The position numbers were made by a program, and so were the translations under genes. From Candidatus Bathyarchaeota archaeon (GTDB lineage Archaea > Thermoproteota > Bathyarchaeia > RBG-16-48-13 > GCA-020355125), in contig JAUWWH010000044.1 in the NCBI GenBank assembly GCA_030617005.1, positions 1-7,016 of the forward strand: a stretch of 7,016 nt of DNA. Reading direction: 5' to 3'. Below the pieces are notes generated by a model. It saw nothing but the letters and a program-made list of their open reading frames with translations. It was not told the DNA's origin and did no database searches. Every line of letters begins with the position of its first letter. Positions within the stretch are counted from its first letter, which is position 1. Shown piece after piece: positions 1 through 4,245 of this stretch.

Positions 1-133
1 AAAATCTACTACCAGTAAGTTGATTTAGAAAATCTATCCTTTTACATGAGAGAGAAAATATAACCCCTCCACAAAACGGACATGGAAAAGTCAGTCTTCT
101 TCCAATCTTCTGTATTCTACTTACAGTTATCAT
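1..133 (-). CDS. Small zinc-ribbon protein, C-terminus cut by window edge
   Basis: The reading frame starts at 133 and runs open through the left edge, giving 44 residues that begin MITVSRIQKIGRR. A CPFCGG knuckle at residues 18-23 is followed by a further cysteine at residue 30, which suggests half of a zinc ribbon; any second CxxC pair would lie outside the window. The start is supported by GGAGG 9 bases upstream and by an ATGA overlap with the preceding gene, whose last codons contain that SD. It is the last visible member of the left minus-strand array and is presumably translationally coupled to the gene before it. The N-terminus lacks the MIYW or NYPFYC motifs of the array families, so it is an unrelated passenger using the same junction. 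Function unknown; nucleic-acid or protein binding is only a family-level guess. Confidence 0.65.
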   Translation of the reverse strand, partial: MITVSRIQKIGRRLTFPCPFCGGVIFSLSCKRIDFLNQLTGSRF

Positions 134-318
134 ATTTTATATCCTCCAAGAGTCAAGTTAGGAATCTCCTCATCAAAGGTTCCAAAGACTAGATTTATCT
201 CCTTTTGTAGAAGTACCAGTCTTTCAGCGATTGCAATCGATTCTTTTTCTTTTACTACACCATGATATTTAGGTTCATGATATAGAAAACTATTACTAAA
301 TCTTACCCAATATATCAT
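130..318 (-). CDS. Family A small array protein (MIYW start, PNLTLGG tail)
   Basis: This gene encodes 62 residues and I cannot assign a function. It begins MIYWVR and ends EEIPNLTLGGYKI. The start resembles those at 6213, 6658 and 6885 (MNYWE, MIFWE, MIYWE). The PN-x-T-[LF] tail resembles the ends of the genes at 6016, 6655 and 6882. The middle is a predicted amphipathic helix rich in E, K and L (about residues 24-43). There is no signal peptide, membrane segment or cysteine pair. It overlaps the upstream gene by ATGA (315-318), and the AAAGGG in that gene's tail serves as its SD. Its own tail GGAGGATATAAAATATGA starts the next gene. Paralogy with the right-hand array is the main evidence that it is real. 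Confidence 0.8.
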   Translation of the reverse strand: MIYWVRFSNSFLYHEPKYHGVVKEKESIAIAERLVLLQKEINLVFGTFDEEIPNLTLGGYKI

Positions 319-515
319 ATTTCGAACCCTTTGTTTACTATTATAGTGAACACGTGCATTTTAGTTGCAAAGAAAGCAGGGCTTAAAGAATTACCATGAT
401 TCTCTCTGTTAAGGGTCCAACCATATGCAACCTTGACCTGATCACGTATGAATGTTGCTGCTTCTATTGTATCTATTCTTCCTATACAATAAAAAGGATA
501 ATTTATAATACTCAT
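315..515 (-). CDS. Family B small array protein, copy 2
   Basis: This gene encodes 66 residues of unknown function. Visible motifs are IINYPFYCIG (residues 3-12), IDTIEA (14-19), YGWT (31-34) and FFATKMHVF (48-56), with the tail VNKGFEI. All of these recur in the tandem neighbour at 512-715 and more distantly at 6210-6422, so this is a genuine paralogous family. Alternating hydrophobic residues in the N- and C-terminal thirds suggest a small alpha/beta fold; no membrane helix or signal peptide is seen. The start at 515 overlaps the stop of the upstream gene (ATGA), with GGGGGA supplied by that gene's last codons. The segment around its start is nearly identical to that of the upstream copy (55 of 60 bases between 461-520 and 661-720), indicating recent tandem duplication. 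Confidence 0.85.
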   Translation of the reverse strand: MSIINYPFYCIGRIDTIEAATFIRDQVKVAYGWTLNRENHGNSLSPAFFATKMHVFTIIVNKGFEI

Positions 516-720
516 ATTCTGAATCCCCCATTTACTATTACAGAGAACACATGCATTTTACTTTTAAAGAAAATACGACTTAAACGGGTGTCATTTCTAT
601 CAAGATAGCGGATAGTCCAACCATAATGAACATGGAGGTGATTACGCATGTATAATGATGCTTCTATTGTATCTATATTATCTATACAATAAAAAGGATA
701 ATTTATAATATTCATATTCT
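461..720. repeat. Tandem duplication of a family B gene (200-bp period)
   Basis: Bases 461-520 and 661-720 match at 55 of 60 positions by direct comparison. They cover the N-terminal coding part (NYPFYC, IDTIEA) and the ATGA junction of two adjacent family B genes. Beyond this block the copies diverge faster, although the KMHVF-coding part is again similar (about 340-375 and 540-575). The period of 200 bases equals one module minus its overlap, as expected from unequal crossing-over between the shared junctions. The copy at 6210-6422 keeps only short stretches of identity, including acaataaaaaggataat, so it is an older relative. Confidence 0.85.
512..715 (-). CDS. Family B small array protein, copy 1 (first gene of left array)
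   Basis: This gene encodes 67 residues starting MNIINYPFYCI and ending KMHVFSVIVNGGFRI. It shares NYPFYC, IDTIEA, YGWT and FF..KMHVF with the downstream copy, and PFYC, FF..KMHVF and the tail with the gene at 6210-6422. Function unknown. Its SD (AAAGGG, about 9 bases upstream) lies in a tail-like sequence encoding INKGFRI-stop that overlaps its ATG, although no intact gene exists upstream, only a terminator 36 bases away. How it is transcribed is therefore unclear: read-through of the 751-785 terminator or a weak promoter in the short gap are both possible. Conserved residues differ from copy 2 mainly in the middle (residues 35-48), which may be the variable face. Confidence 0.85.
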   Translation of the reverse strand: MNIINYPFYCIDNIDTIEASLYMRNHLHVHYGWTIRYLDRNDTRLSRIFFKSKMHVFSVIVNGGFRI

Positions 721-756
721 GAACCCTTTATTTATAAATATATATTCCTCAAAAAA
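712..756 (-). pseudogene. Vestigial tail of a lost array gene
   Basis: In frame with the TGA at 712-714 the minus strand reads EEYIFINKGFRI-stop, matching the tails of the family B genes (IIVNKGFEI, IINKGFRI). There is no start codon or gene body upstream: the frame runs straight into the T-tract of the 751-785 terminator. The simplest reading is that a former array gene was deleted or replaced, leaving its last dozen codons because they carry the SD and ATGA of the next gene. Alternatively only the SD segment is conserved and the extra residue similarity (FINKG) is chance in AT-rich DNA. Confidence 0.5.
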
Positions 757-785
757 GAAAGATTCCATTTAGGCAATCTTTCTTT
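751..785 (-). terminator. Intrinsic terminator after the beta-grasp gene
   Basis: A 10-11 bp stem (AAGAAAGATT with AATCTTTCTT, loop 765-774) is followed on the minus strand by six T residues (complement of 751-756). It begins a few bases after the stop codon of the gene ending at 791, the standard position for a Rho-independent terminator. The stem is AT-rich and so may be leaky, which matters because the left array starts only 36 bases further on. Confidence 0.8.
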
Positions 786-790
786 CTTAT

Positions 791-1006
791 TTAGCAGAAT
801 GCCGGTGAACATATGAAAACAAGGTCTCCGTTCTCCATCACTCGATCAGGTGTGATCTTTTTGTCTATGATCCTTGCGTTAGTGAGGAATATATGTTTAC
901 CATCAAGTGGAACTGAGAATTCACTGGCCCAGGCTTTAATTGTTGTTCCACGTTTGATATTGACAGTACGAACTGATCCTGGGAGTTCAGCAATCCTTAT
1001 TCTCAT
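791..1006 (-). CDS. Small beta-grasp (ThiS/MoaD/ubiquitin-like) protein
   Basis: This gene encodes 71 residues. The layout fits a beta-grasp fold: strand MRIRIAEL (1-8), turn, strand RTVNIKRG (13-20), T-I helix region (21-32), strand HIFLTNARII (38-47), then the diagnostic VMENGDLVFICSP (56-68). This last segment resembles the L-x-DGD-x-V-x-hydrophobic ending of ThiS and MoaD sulphur carriers and of small beta-grasp proteins encoded by many phages. Unlike sulphur carriers it ends PAFC rather than GG, so no conjugation or thiocarboxylate role can be claimed; the terminal cysteine is notable. The start at 1006 has TGGAGG upstream, just after a copy of the repeated promoter-like element, and a terminator follows the stop. 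No E1-like or JAB partner lies in the window. The fold call rests on pattern reading alone. Confidence 0.6.
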   Translation of the reverse strand: MRIRIAELPGSVRTVNIKRGTTIKAWASEFSVPLDGKHIFLTNARIIDKKITPDRVMENGDLVFICSPAFC

Positions 1007-1012
1007 CCTATG

Positions 1013-1046
1013 CCTCCAGTTAAAATTATGAATCTATCACCATCAC
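1013..1046 (-). promoter_or_regulatory. Repeated promoter-like element, copy P1
   Basis: This 34-bp block matches the copies at 1387-1420 (28 of 34) and 2071-2104 (28 of 34). On the minus strand the core is GATAGATTCATAATTTTAAC followed by TGGAGG. CATAAT/TATAAT is a plausible -10 box, and the conserved TGATGGTGATAG upstream of it occupies the spacer where no normal -35 hexamer is seen. It drives, or is the leader of, the beta-grasp gene starting at 1006. Confidence 0.6.
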
Positions 1047-1047
1047 A

Positions 1048-1197
1048 TTATATACTATCTTCAAAGAGGGCCTCTATCGCATTCTCGTAAGTCTTACGGT
1101 GAGGATGATTAGTTTCTAAGCCCTCAAGATATTTCTCAAGAGCCTCCTTGATTTCTTTAGGACCTCTTATGAGTGGTTTATCATTAGATATATTCAT
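1048..1197 (-). CDS. Hypothetical protein, 49 residues
   Basis: A short frame starts MNISNDKPLIRGPKEIKEAL and ends IEALFEDSI. It is acidic and predicted mostly helical (about residues 13-28 and 37-47), with an amphipathic pattern and no cysteines, signal or membrane segment. The start at 1197 was preferred because AGGAG lies 6 bases upstream; the ATG 4 bases earlier opens only a five-codon frame. It fills the space between its neighbours without overlap and shares an apparent transcription unit with the 51-residue gene upstream (26-base gap). Its stop lies just before element P1. Function not recognised; a small helical regulator or host-interaction peptide would be a guess. Confidence 0.7.
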   Translation of the reverse strand: MNISNDKPLIRGPKEIKEALEKYLEGLETNHPHRKTYENAIEALFEDSI

Positions 1198-1218
1198 TCA
1201 TTTCTCCTATTAAAGTAA

Positions 1219-1247
1219 GAGATCAATCAAACAGTAACGTTGATCTC
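1219..1247 (-). other. Perfect 8-bp inverted repeat over a stop codon
   Basis: GAGATCAA (1219-1226) pairs with TTGATCTC (1240-1247) around a 13-base loop, covering the last codons and stop of the 51-residue gene. On the minus strand the bases after the stem (TTACTTTAATAGG) are not a proper T-tract, so it is at most a weak terminator or an mRNA-stabilising hairpin between two genes of one unit. Confidence 0.4.
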
Positions 1248-1378
1248 GAAGACGCCCCTCTCCAGGCTCTCAACTCCTTAAAATGTTCATATAATTCCGG
1301 CGATTTATAAGTTCCTAATTTCGTTCCTTTAGTAATTAGAGGTATAGAAACGATTTTTTTCCTCTTTTTAGACTTCAT
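1223..1378 (-). CDS. Hypothetical basic protein, 51 residues
   Basis: The frame starts MKSKKRKKIVSIPLITKGTK and ends GASSRSTLLFD. The N-terminus is strongly basic (six K/R among residues 2-8), followed by a short strand-like segment and a helix around YEHFKELRAWRG (30-41). No signal peptide or cysteines. The start at 1378 is supported by TGGAGG about 8 bases upstream, at the end of promoter-like element P2, so this is the first gene of its unit. The 49-residue gene follows 26 bases later. The basic character suggests nucleic-acid contact, but there is no recognisable fold. Confidence 0.7.
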   Translation of the reverse strand: MKSKKRKKIVSIPLITKGTKLGTYKSPELYEHFKELRAWRGASSRSTLLFD

Positions 1379-1386
1379 TGTTATAT

Positions 1387-1420
1387 CCTCCAGTTGAAAT
1401 TATAAACCTATCGTCATCAT
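1387..1420 (-). promoter_or_regulatory. Repeated promoter-like element, copy P2
   Basis: The minus strand reads ATGATGACGATAGG, then TTTATAATTTCAACTGGAGG. It matches P1 at 28 and P3 at 26 of 34 bases. TATAAT (complement of 1399-1404) is a perfect -10 hexamer with no -35 consensus 17 bases upstream. It lies between the end of the 143-residue gene and the start of the 51-residue gene, in the right place for an internal promoter. Confidence 0.65.
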
Positions 1421-1443
1421 TTAATATATATTATAAATAGTTC

Positions 1444-1875
1444 TCAGTGTACCTCATCCGGGGAATCGATAATTTTAGATGAAATAAATTCTATACCAAG
1501 CGTTTTCCCAAAGCGAGTAAGAAGTCTGTTAGAGATATCCAACTCCTTTTTATTTGTATTGAATACGATTCCCTGATCCGTAACTTTGGCAACACGAGTA
1601 AACATCTTATTTTTCTTAAAATGATTATCGAGTTGATCTGCGAGCTGCTTGAACTTATCCTTTTTTTTCTGTGCCATTAAAGCACCCATTATGGCCCATG
1701 TCCGAAGTAAATTAGCATTTCTAGAAGGAGGGACTAGTTCAAGATCTTTTTTAGCCTGCTCTTTTTTCTTTCTGGCAGCCTCTTCTTTACGACTCTTCTT
1801 TATTAGATTACGTGCATGATCTCTAGGGAAAATCTCTTTCTGAAGAGCATCGAATGATTTAAATTTCTTCGTCAT
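1444..1875 (-). CDS. Hypothetical highly basic protein, 143 residues
   Basis: Not recognised. Residues 1-45 are extremely rich in lysine and arginine (segment KKSRKEEAARKKKEQAKK), with a helical or coiled-coil pattern. A hydrophobic helix NLLRTWAIMGALMAQ (55-69) is followed by another basic helix (70-90) and then a mixed alpha/beta C-terminus (RVAKVTDQGIVFNTNKKELD). The central hydrophobic helix is probably too interrupted to span a membrane. The start at 1875 has AAGGAG 7 bases upstream. It overlaps the upstream zinc-ribbon gene by 17 bases, and that gene's FKE codons form its SD, implying translational coupling. The basic N-terminus would suit DNA or RNA binding, but no named domain is visible. 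Confidence 0.8.
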   Translation of the reverse strand: MTKKFKSFDALQKEIFPRDHARNLIKKSRKEEAARKKKEQAKKDLELVPPSRNANLLRTWAIMGALMAQKKKDKFKQLADQLDNHFKKNKMFTRVAKVTDQGIVFNTNKKELDISNRLLTRFGKTLGIEFISSKIIDSPDEVH

Positions 1876-2020
1876 TTTCTATCTCCTTAAAATGATATTT
1901 TTTAGCAAAAAAGGAATTCATAAACCATTTCAATTCACACTTAGTACAGAAAAGAAAAACAACACCATCATCATCAAAATCTTGTTCTATCTTTCCAGTT
2001 CCACAATAAGAACAATCCAT
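1859..2020 (-). CDS. Small zinc-ribbon protein, 53 residues
   Basis: The frame begins MDCSYCGTGK and contains two CxxC pairs, CSYC (residues 3-6) and CTKC (26-29), separated by an acidic hairpin (EQDFDDDG) and a strand (VVFLFC). This is the classic arrangement of a single zinc ribbon, with a basic/aromatic C-terminal helix (LKWFMNSFFAKKYHF). The start at 2020 has GGGAG about 10 bases upstream. The gene overlaps the 143-residue gene by 17 bases in another frame and is the first gene after element P3. Such ribbons bind nucleic acid or transcription factors in many phage proteins, but no partner is evident here. Confidence 0.8.
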   Translation of the reverse strand: MDCSYCGTGKIEQDFDDDGVVFLFCTKCELKWFMNSFFAKKYHFKEIENDEEI

Positions 2021-2070
2021 TTTAAACTCTCCCAGTGTGTAAGCAAATATATTATAAACTATGAATTATA

Positions 2071-2104
2071 TCGCCTGTTAAAATTATAAATCTATCACTA
2101 TCAT
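2071..2104 (-). promoter_or_regulatory. Repeated promoter-like element, copy P3
   Basis: The minus strand reads ATGATAGTGATAGA, then TTTATAATTTTAACAG. It shares 28 of 34 bases with P1 and 26 of 34 with P2. Unlike those copies, the position corresponding to the SD is degenerate and the first start codon is about 50 bases downstream. The conservation therefore does not merely reflect a ribosome site, which supports a promoter or operator role. TATAAT is the complement of 2083-2088. Confidence 0.65.
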
Positions 2105-2183
2105 TTATACATAAATTAATATATATAATGTGAGTTCTATAGGTATCTAGGAGTCTTACATAAATATCTTTTTTACCTGCTTT

Positions 2184-2205
2184 GTAGATTATATATATTA
2201 AACAG
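2184..2205 (+). promoter_or_regulatory. Diverged promoter-like element upstream of plus operon
   Basis: The segment gtagattatatatattaaac resembles minus-strand P3 (TAGATT, TATA, TTAACAG) if a one-base insertion after GATT is allowed. It lies 44 bases before the first plus-strand start, a sensible leader length. The match is weak and could be chance in AT-rich DNA. Confidence 0.35.
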
Positions 2206-2248
2206 TGTAATGCTTTATAGAGATCTTTTAGTCACTATAGGAGGAGAG

Positions 2249-2401
2249 ATGAGACTCGCAATTATAATTTCTGGAATTTTGATTTATGTGATGAGTTTTT
2301 GTGCTATTATCATGGGCTTAGTACATCCATGCACTGGTCTTTTGATATGGGTTGTAATTTACATATTCCTATGTATTTTGTATTCACGTTCAAAAGGATG
2401 A
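2249..2401 (+). CDS. Small two-helix membrane protein, 50 residues
   Basis: The start was placed at 2249 (MRLAIIISGI) because AGGAGG sits 4-5 bases upstream. An ATG at 2210 in the same frame adds 13 residues but has no SD. The protein is almost entirely hydrophobic: helix 1 at about residues 3-22 and helix 2 at about 29-45, joined by a short VHPCTG loop, with a basic end SRSKG that probably faces the cytoplasm. It is the first gene of the plus-strand operon. Its stop overlaps a possible ATG (ATGA at 2398-2401). Function unknown; holin-like and host-membrane-modifying roles are both possible, and no lysis genes are nearby to favour the former. Confidence 0.7.
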   Translation: MRLAIIISGILIYVMSFCAIIMGLVHPCTGLLIWVVIYIFLCILYSRSKG

Positions 2402-2511
2402 CAGTTTTGGTTTGTTTTTGGTGTTTAAATTTTCAAGAGAGATTAGTAGAAACCTCTTCATCTAACACCACCAAAGGATTAATAAGATGGGATGGATTAA
2501 ACGATTGTTAA
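2398..2511 (+). CDS. Possible CxxC micropeptide, 37 residues
   Basis: The frame MTVLVCFWCLNFQERL... begins at an ATGA overlap with the preceding membrane protein and ends 25 bases inside the next gene. It contains CFWC (residues 6-9) and a C-terminal cysteine. AAAAGG directly abuts the ATG, so initiation would depend on coupling to termination of the upstream gene. It is kept because it fills an 85-base gap between genes and has the junction style of the region. It may simply be untranslated spacer. Confidence 0.3.
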   Translation: MTVLVCFWCLNFQERLVETSSSNTTKGLIRWDGLNDC

Positions 2512-2720
2512 CAGAACGCAAGATCAAAAAGATTGAATCTATAATGGAACAAGTAGATGATAGTATTCATCATTCTGAGTGTATGATTAATTATCATAAG
2601 GAAAACTCTACTACTAGAGGTAAAGAAAAGATTGAATATCATAAACAACAGATAGAAGGGATGATAATCCTAAAAGAGCGGGCCAGATGTAAACTATTAA
2701 CTTTAAGGAGTAACATCTAA
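2487..2720 (+). CDS. Hypothetical coiled-coil protein, 77 residues
   Basis: It starts MGWIKRLLTERKIKKIESIM and is charged and helical throughout, with heptad-like spacing of I/L/M in residues 5-24 and 52-73. His-rich positions lie in the middle (HHSECMINYHK). It probably forms a two-helix hairpin or dimer. No signal or membrane span. The SD is AAAGG at 2473-2477. Two cysteines (about positions 32 and 68) are not arranged as a zinc site. It is the second or third gene of the plus operon. Function unknown. Confidence 0.75.
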   Translation: MGWIKRLLTERKIKKIESIMEQVDDSIHHSECMINYHKENSTTRGKEKIEYHKQQIEGMIILKERARCKLLTLRSNI

Positions 2721-2774
2721 CATTAGATACCTTTGGAGTGAAGAAACCCATAACTCTACATATTGGAGCATTCC

Positions 2775-3074
2775 ATGTACTTCATATTATATAGGTATTT
2801 GAAGGAAGAGAACTGGTGTATATTATCAATTCAGTCCGCAGCTCATCCCACAGTACAAAAGTTCGAGACAGCTGGGGATGCTAAAGAAACGGCTGAGAGT
2901 ACATTCAGAGAAGGATGTACCTACCTTATCGTTAAAGAGGTTGCATTAATTGTTGCATCTGGGCCGAAAACAGTCACAAAAGGGCATACTCATCCTCATA
3001 GGAAAAGAAATGTTAATGCTAGGAAAAATAAGCATCCAGGTATAAAAGGACATCTTCATTCTTTTAGGAGATAG
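2775..3074 (+). CDS. Hypothetical alpha/beta protein with basic His-rich tail, 99 residues
   Basis: The start was set at ATG 2775 (MYFILYRYLKEENWCILSI) because GGAG lies 6 bases upstream; an in-frame TTG at 2763 overlaps that SD and is unlikely. Residues 1-63 look like a compact beta-beta-alpha-beta-beta domain: YFILYRYL, WCILSIQS, a helix around DAKETAESTFREG, TYLIVKEVALIVAS. From about residue 64 a basic, unstructured tail (THPHRKRNVNARKNKHPG) could contact nucleic acid. The last codons (SFRR-stop) contain AGGAGA, the SD of the next gene, which starts 3 bases after the stop. Fold and function not recognised. Confidence 0.75.
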   Translation: MYFILYRYLKEENWCILSIQSAAHPTVQKFETAGDAKETAESTFREGCTYLIVKEVALIVASGPKTVTKGHTHPHRKRNVNARKNKHPGIKGHLHSFRR

Positions 3075-3077
3075 ATT

Positions 3078-3629
3078 ATGATTGAGATACTGATGGGAAT
3101 TGGAATTCTAATGGTACTGGGTCTCCTCTTTCCTCGAATATATGGTAAAAGAGCAACTCGTAGTATGGTTGTAAAAGTTTCTGGAATGATGTACGTCTTG
3201 CTTTTAATTATAAATGGGTTATTTTTTAGTGGTAGTGGTCATTCAAATCGAACAGATGTTTCACCTGACACAATTCCAGATTTAGGATTAGATGTACCAG
3301 ATATGGAGAAATCATCAGTAGCTGTTGTAATTGATACGATCCCAGACTTTCTATTAGACGCAGAAACAAAACGGATAGCTGTAAAAATGGTGGAGGGAAT
3401 GGCTGGTCTTGATCTTATAATAAGAATTAATCAAGACAAGAATATTATCTATGTTGATCCAACTCTTTGGGTTTCATTAACCCCTGAAAATAAGAAAATT
3501 CTTTGTTTGATGTCAGCTATTTACTTTATGATACTGACTGATGATAAAGAGTTAAGAGCTACGATTAAGAATGTTCATTCGGGTAAGGTTTATGTTGAGT
3601 TTAAATCAGGAACTGTCTACTATTATTAA
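3078..3629 (+). CDS. Membrane-anchored protein with C-terminal globular domain, 183 residues
   Basis: Two hydrophobic helices (about residues 3-19 and 33-52) flank a basic loop (YGKRATRS), suggesting an N-in/C-in hairpin. A linker carries a duplicated motif, DTIPDLGLD and DTIPDFLLD. The C-terminal domain (about 95-183) has a helix KRIAVKMVEGMAG, strand IIYVDPTLWVSL, helix ENKKILCLMSAIYFMI, and a final strand pair with HSGKVYVEFKSG. Its V-D-P-x-L-W, L-x-x-x-x-K and S-G-K pattern reminds me of a widespread uncharacterised bacterial domain, but I cannot name it with confidence. AGGAGA lies 7 bases upstream. Its job may be tethering the domain to the inner face of the membrane. Confidence 0.8.
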   Translation: MIEILMGIGILMVLGLLFPRIYGKRATRSMVVKVSGMMYVLLLIINGLFFSGSGHSNRTDVSPDTIPDLGLDVPDMEKSSVAVVIDTIPDFLLDAETKRIAVKMVEGMAGLDLIIRINQDKNIIYVDPTLWVSLTPENKKILCLMSAIYFMILTDDKELRATIKNVHSGKVYVEFKSGTVYYY

Positions 3630-3662
3630 AGGGATATAATCACATTAATAGGAGGTATAATA

Positions 3663-3962
3663 ATGGGAATATCTAACCTGACTATCATAATCATAGCTAG
3701 TCGGGGAAATGACATCAGGGCTGATGTAGGTGGTCCTAATGGAGATGGGAAATATGTTGGTTGGGTAGTTCTACATAGGCCTAATGGTGAACATGACCAT
3801 GAGTTGCTTGGTGGATCTTCAGTGGACACTCGGGAGGAAGCTCTTGAGATGGCACAGAGTGTTATTGATATTATTAGAAGTAATGTATCATCTAAGGATG
3901 TAAAGGAGATGGTGGAGGAAATGATTAGTACGTTAGAAACAGGTGTATCATCTAAAGTGTAA
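3663..3962 (+). CDS. Hypothetical alpha/beta protein, 99 residues
   Basis: It starts MGISNLTIIIIASRGNDIRA with AGGAGG upstream. A three-strand sheet is suggested by NLTIIIIAS, DIRADVGG and YVGWVVLHR, followed by GEHDHELLGG and a long helix REEALEMAQSVIDIIRSN (about 58-75). The remainder (VSSKDVKEMVEEMISTLETGVSSKV) is a second charged helix. The gene end contains a 60-base-spaced direct repeat, so the last 20 codons look like a partial duplication that ended in a stop after a one-base shift. A 33-base gap before the gene contains TATAAT but no clear -35. Fold not assigned. Confidence 0.8.
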   Translation: MGISNLTIIIIASRGNDIRADVGGPNGDGKYVGWVVLHRPNGEHDHELLGGSSVDTREEALEMAQSVIDIIRSNVSSKDVKEMVEEMISTLETGVSSKV

Positions 3963-3972
3963 AGGAAAAAGG
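3884..3972 (+). repeat. Short direct repeat at gene 3' end
   Basis: tgtatcatctaa occurs at 3884-3895 and 3944-3955, exactly 60 bases apart and in frame. In both places it is followed by a GTGTAAAGGA-like sequence that differs by a one-base gap. The second copy thereby produces the stop codon and places AAAGGA near the SD of the following gene. Confidence 0.6.
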
Positions 3973-3982
3973 AGGTTTTGAA

Positions 3983-4243
3983 ATGAAACGATGTCCTAAA
4001 TGTGGAAGCCAGACGTTCCGAGTTACTACCGAGAACATGTCAGTCGAGGTCTATTATGATGGTGATGGAAGGGTCAGGAAAGTGGAAGCGTGTGAAGATA
4101 ATACACCGCCATCCTGGGACTTCACAAAGATTACCTGTGAAGGAATATATCTCCTCCGCCCAGACGGTAGCAAGACAGAACCATGTAATATGGAATTTAA
4201 ATCTTGGGAAGAAATTCCCGAATCAGAGGATAAAAAGGAGTAA
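3983..4243 (+). CDS. Zinc-ribbon protein, 86 residues
   Basis: The N-terminal CPKCGS (C4, C7) and strand QTFRVTTENMSVEVYY are typical of phage-encoded zinc-ribbon proteins. The second ligand pair is probably C52 with C68 or C37, because no second CxxC is present, so the ribbon may be atypical. The middle (DGDGRVRKVEACEDNTPPSW) is a loop between strands; the C-terminus is acidic (EEIPESEDKKE). AAAGGAGG lies about 8 bases upstream. Its terminal KKE codons are the SD of the NADAR gene, which begins 3 bases after its stop, so the two are probably co-translated. A role in nucleic-acid binding is a family-level inference only. Confidence 0.8.
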   Translation: MKRCPKCGSQTFRVTTENMSVEVYYDGDGRVRKVEACEDNTPPSWDFTKITCEGIYLLRPDGSKTEPCNMEFKSWEEIPESEDKKE

Positions 4244-4245
4244 TA

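Larger units (their letters stand above)
2021..2248. promoter_or_regulatory. Divergent intergenic control region
   Basis: This 228-base, very AT-rich gap separates the minus-strand unit (from 2020) and the plus-strand operon (from 2249). It holds element P3 for the minus strand and a diverged, similar sequence at 2184-2205 for the plus strand. No coding frame with a convincing SD, no tRNA and no strong hairpin is seen in it. Confidence 0.6.

Noticed and set aside
396..608. Plus-strand frame rich in Cys and Tyr across the left array
   Set aside because: It lies antisense to two paralogous minus-strand genes; its apparent motifs follow from their duplicated sequence.
729..736. TATAAATA on the minus strand, like a T4 late promoter
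   Set aside because: Transcription from it would start only a few bases before the ATG at 715 and would lose the SD; likely chance in AT-rich DNA.
813..1031. Open frame on the plus strand across the beta-grasp gene
   Set aside because: Antisense shadow: no SD, and the minus-strand gene has SD, promoter-like element and terminator.
1892..2089. Plus-strand frame across the 53-residue zinc-ribbon gene
   Set aside because: Low-complexity translation without SD; the opposite strand encodes two CxxC pairs.
2299..2511. Long form of the CFWC peptide starting inside the membrane-protein gene
   Set aside because: The extra 33 codons overlap the membrane protein and lack an SD; only the 37-codon form at 2398 was kept, at low confidence.
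2715..2728. Inverted repeat ATCTAA-ca-TTAGAT at the end of the coiled-coil gene
   Set aside because: Only 6 bp, 2-base loop and no T-tract; not a terminator.
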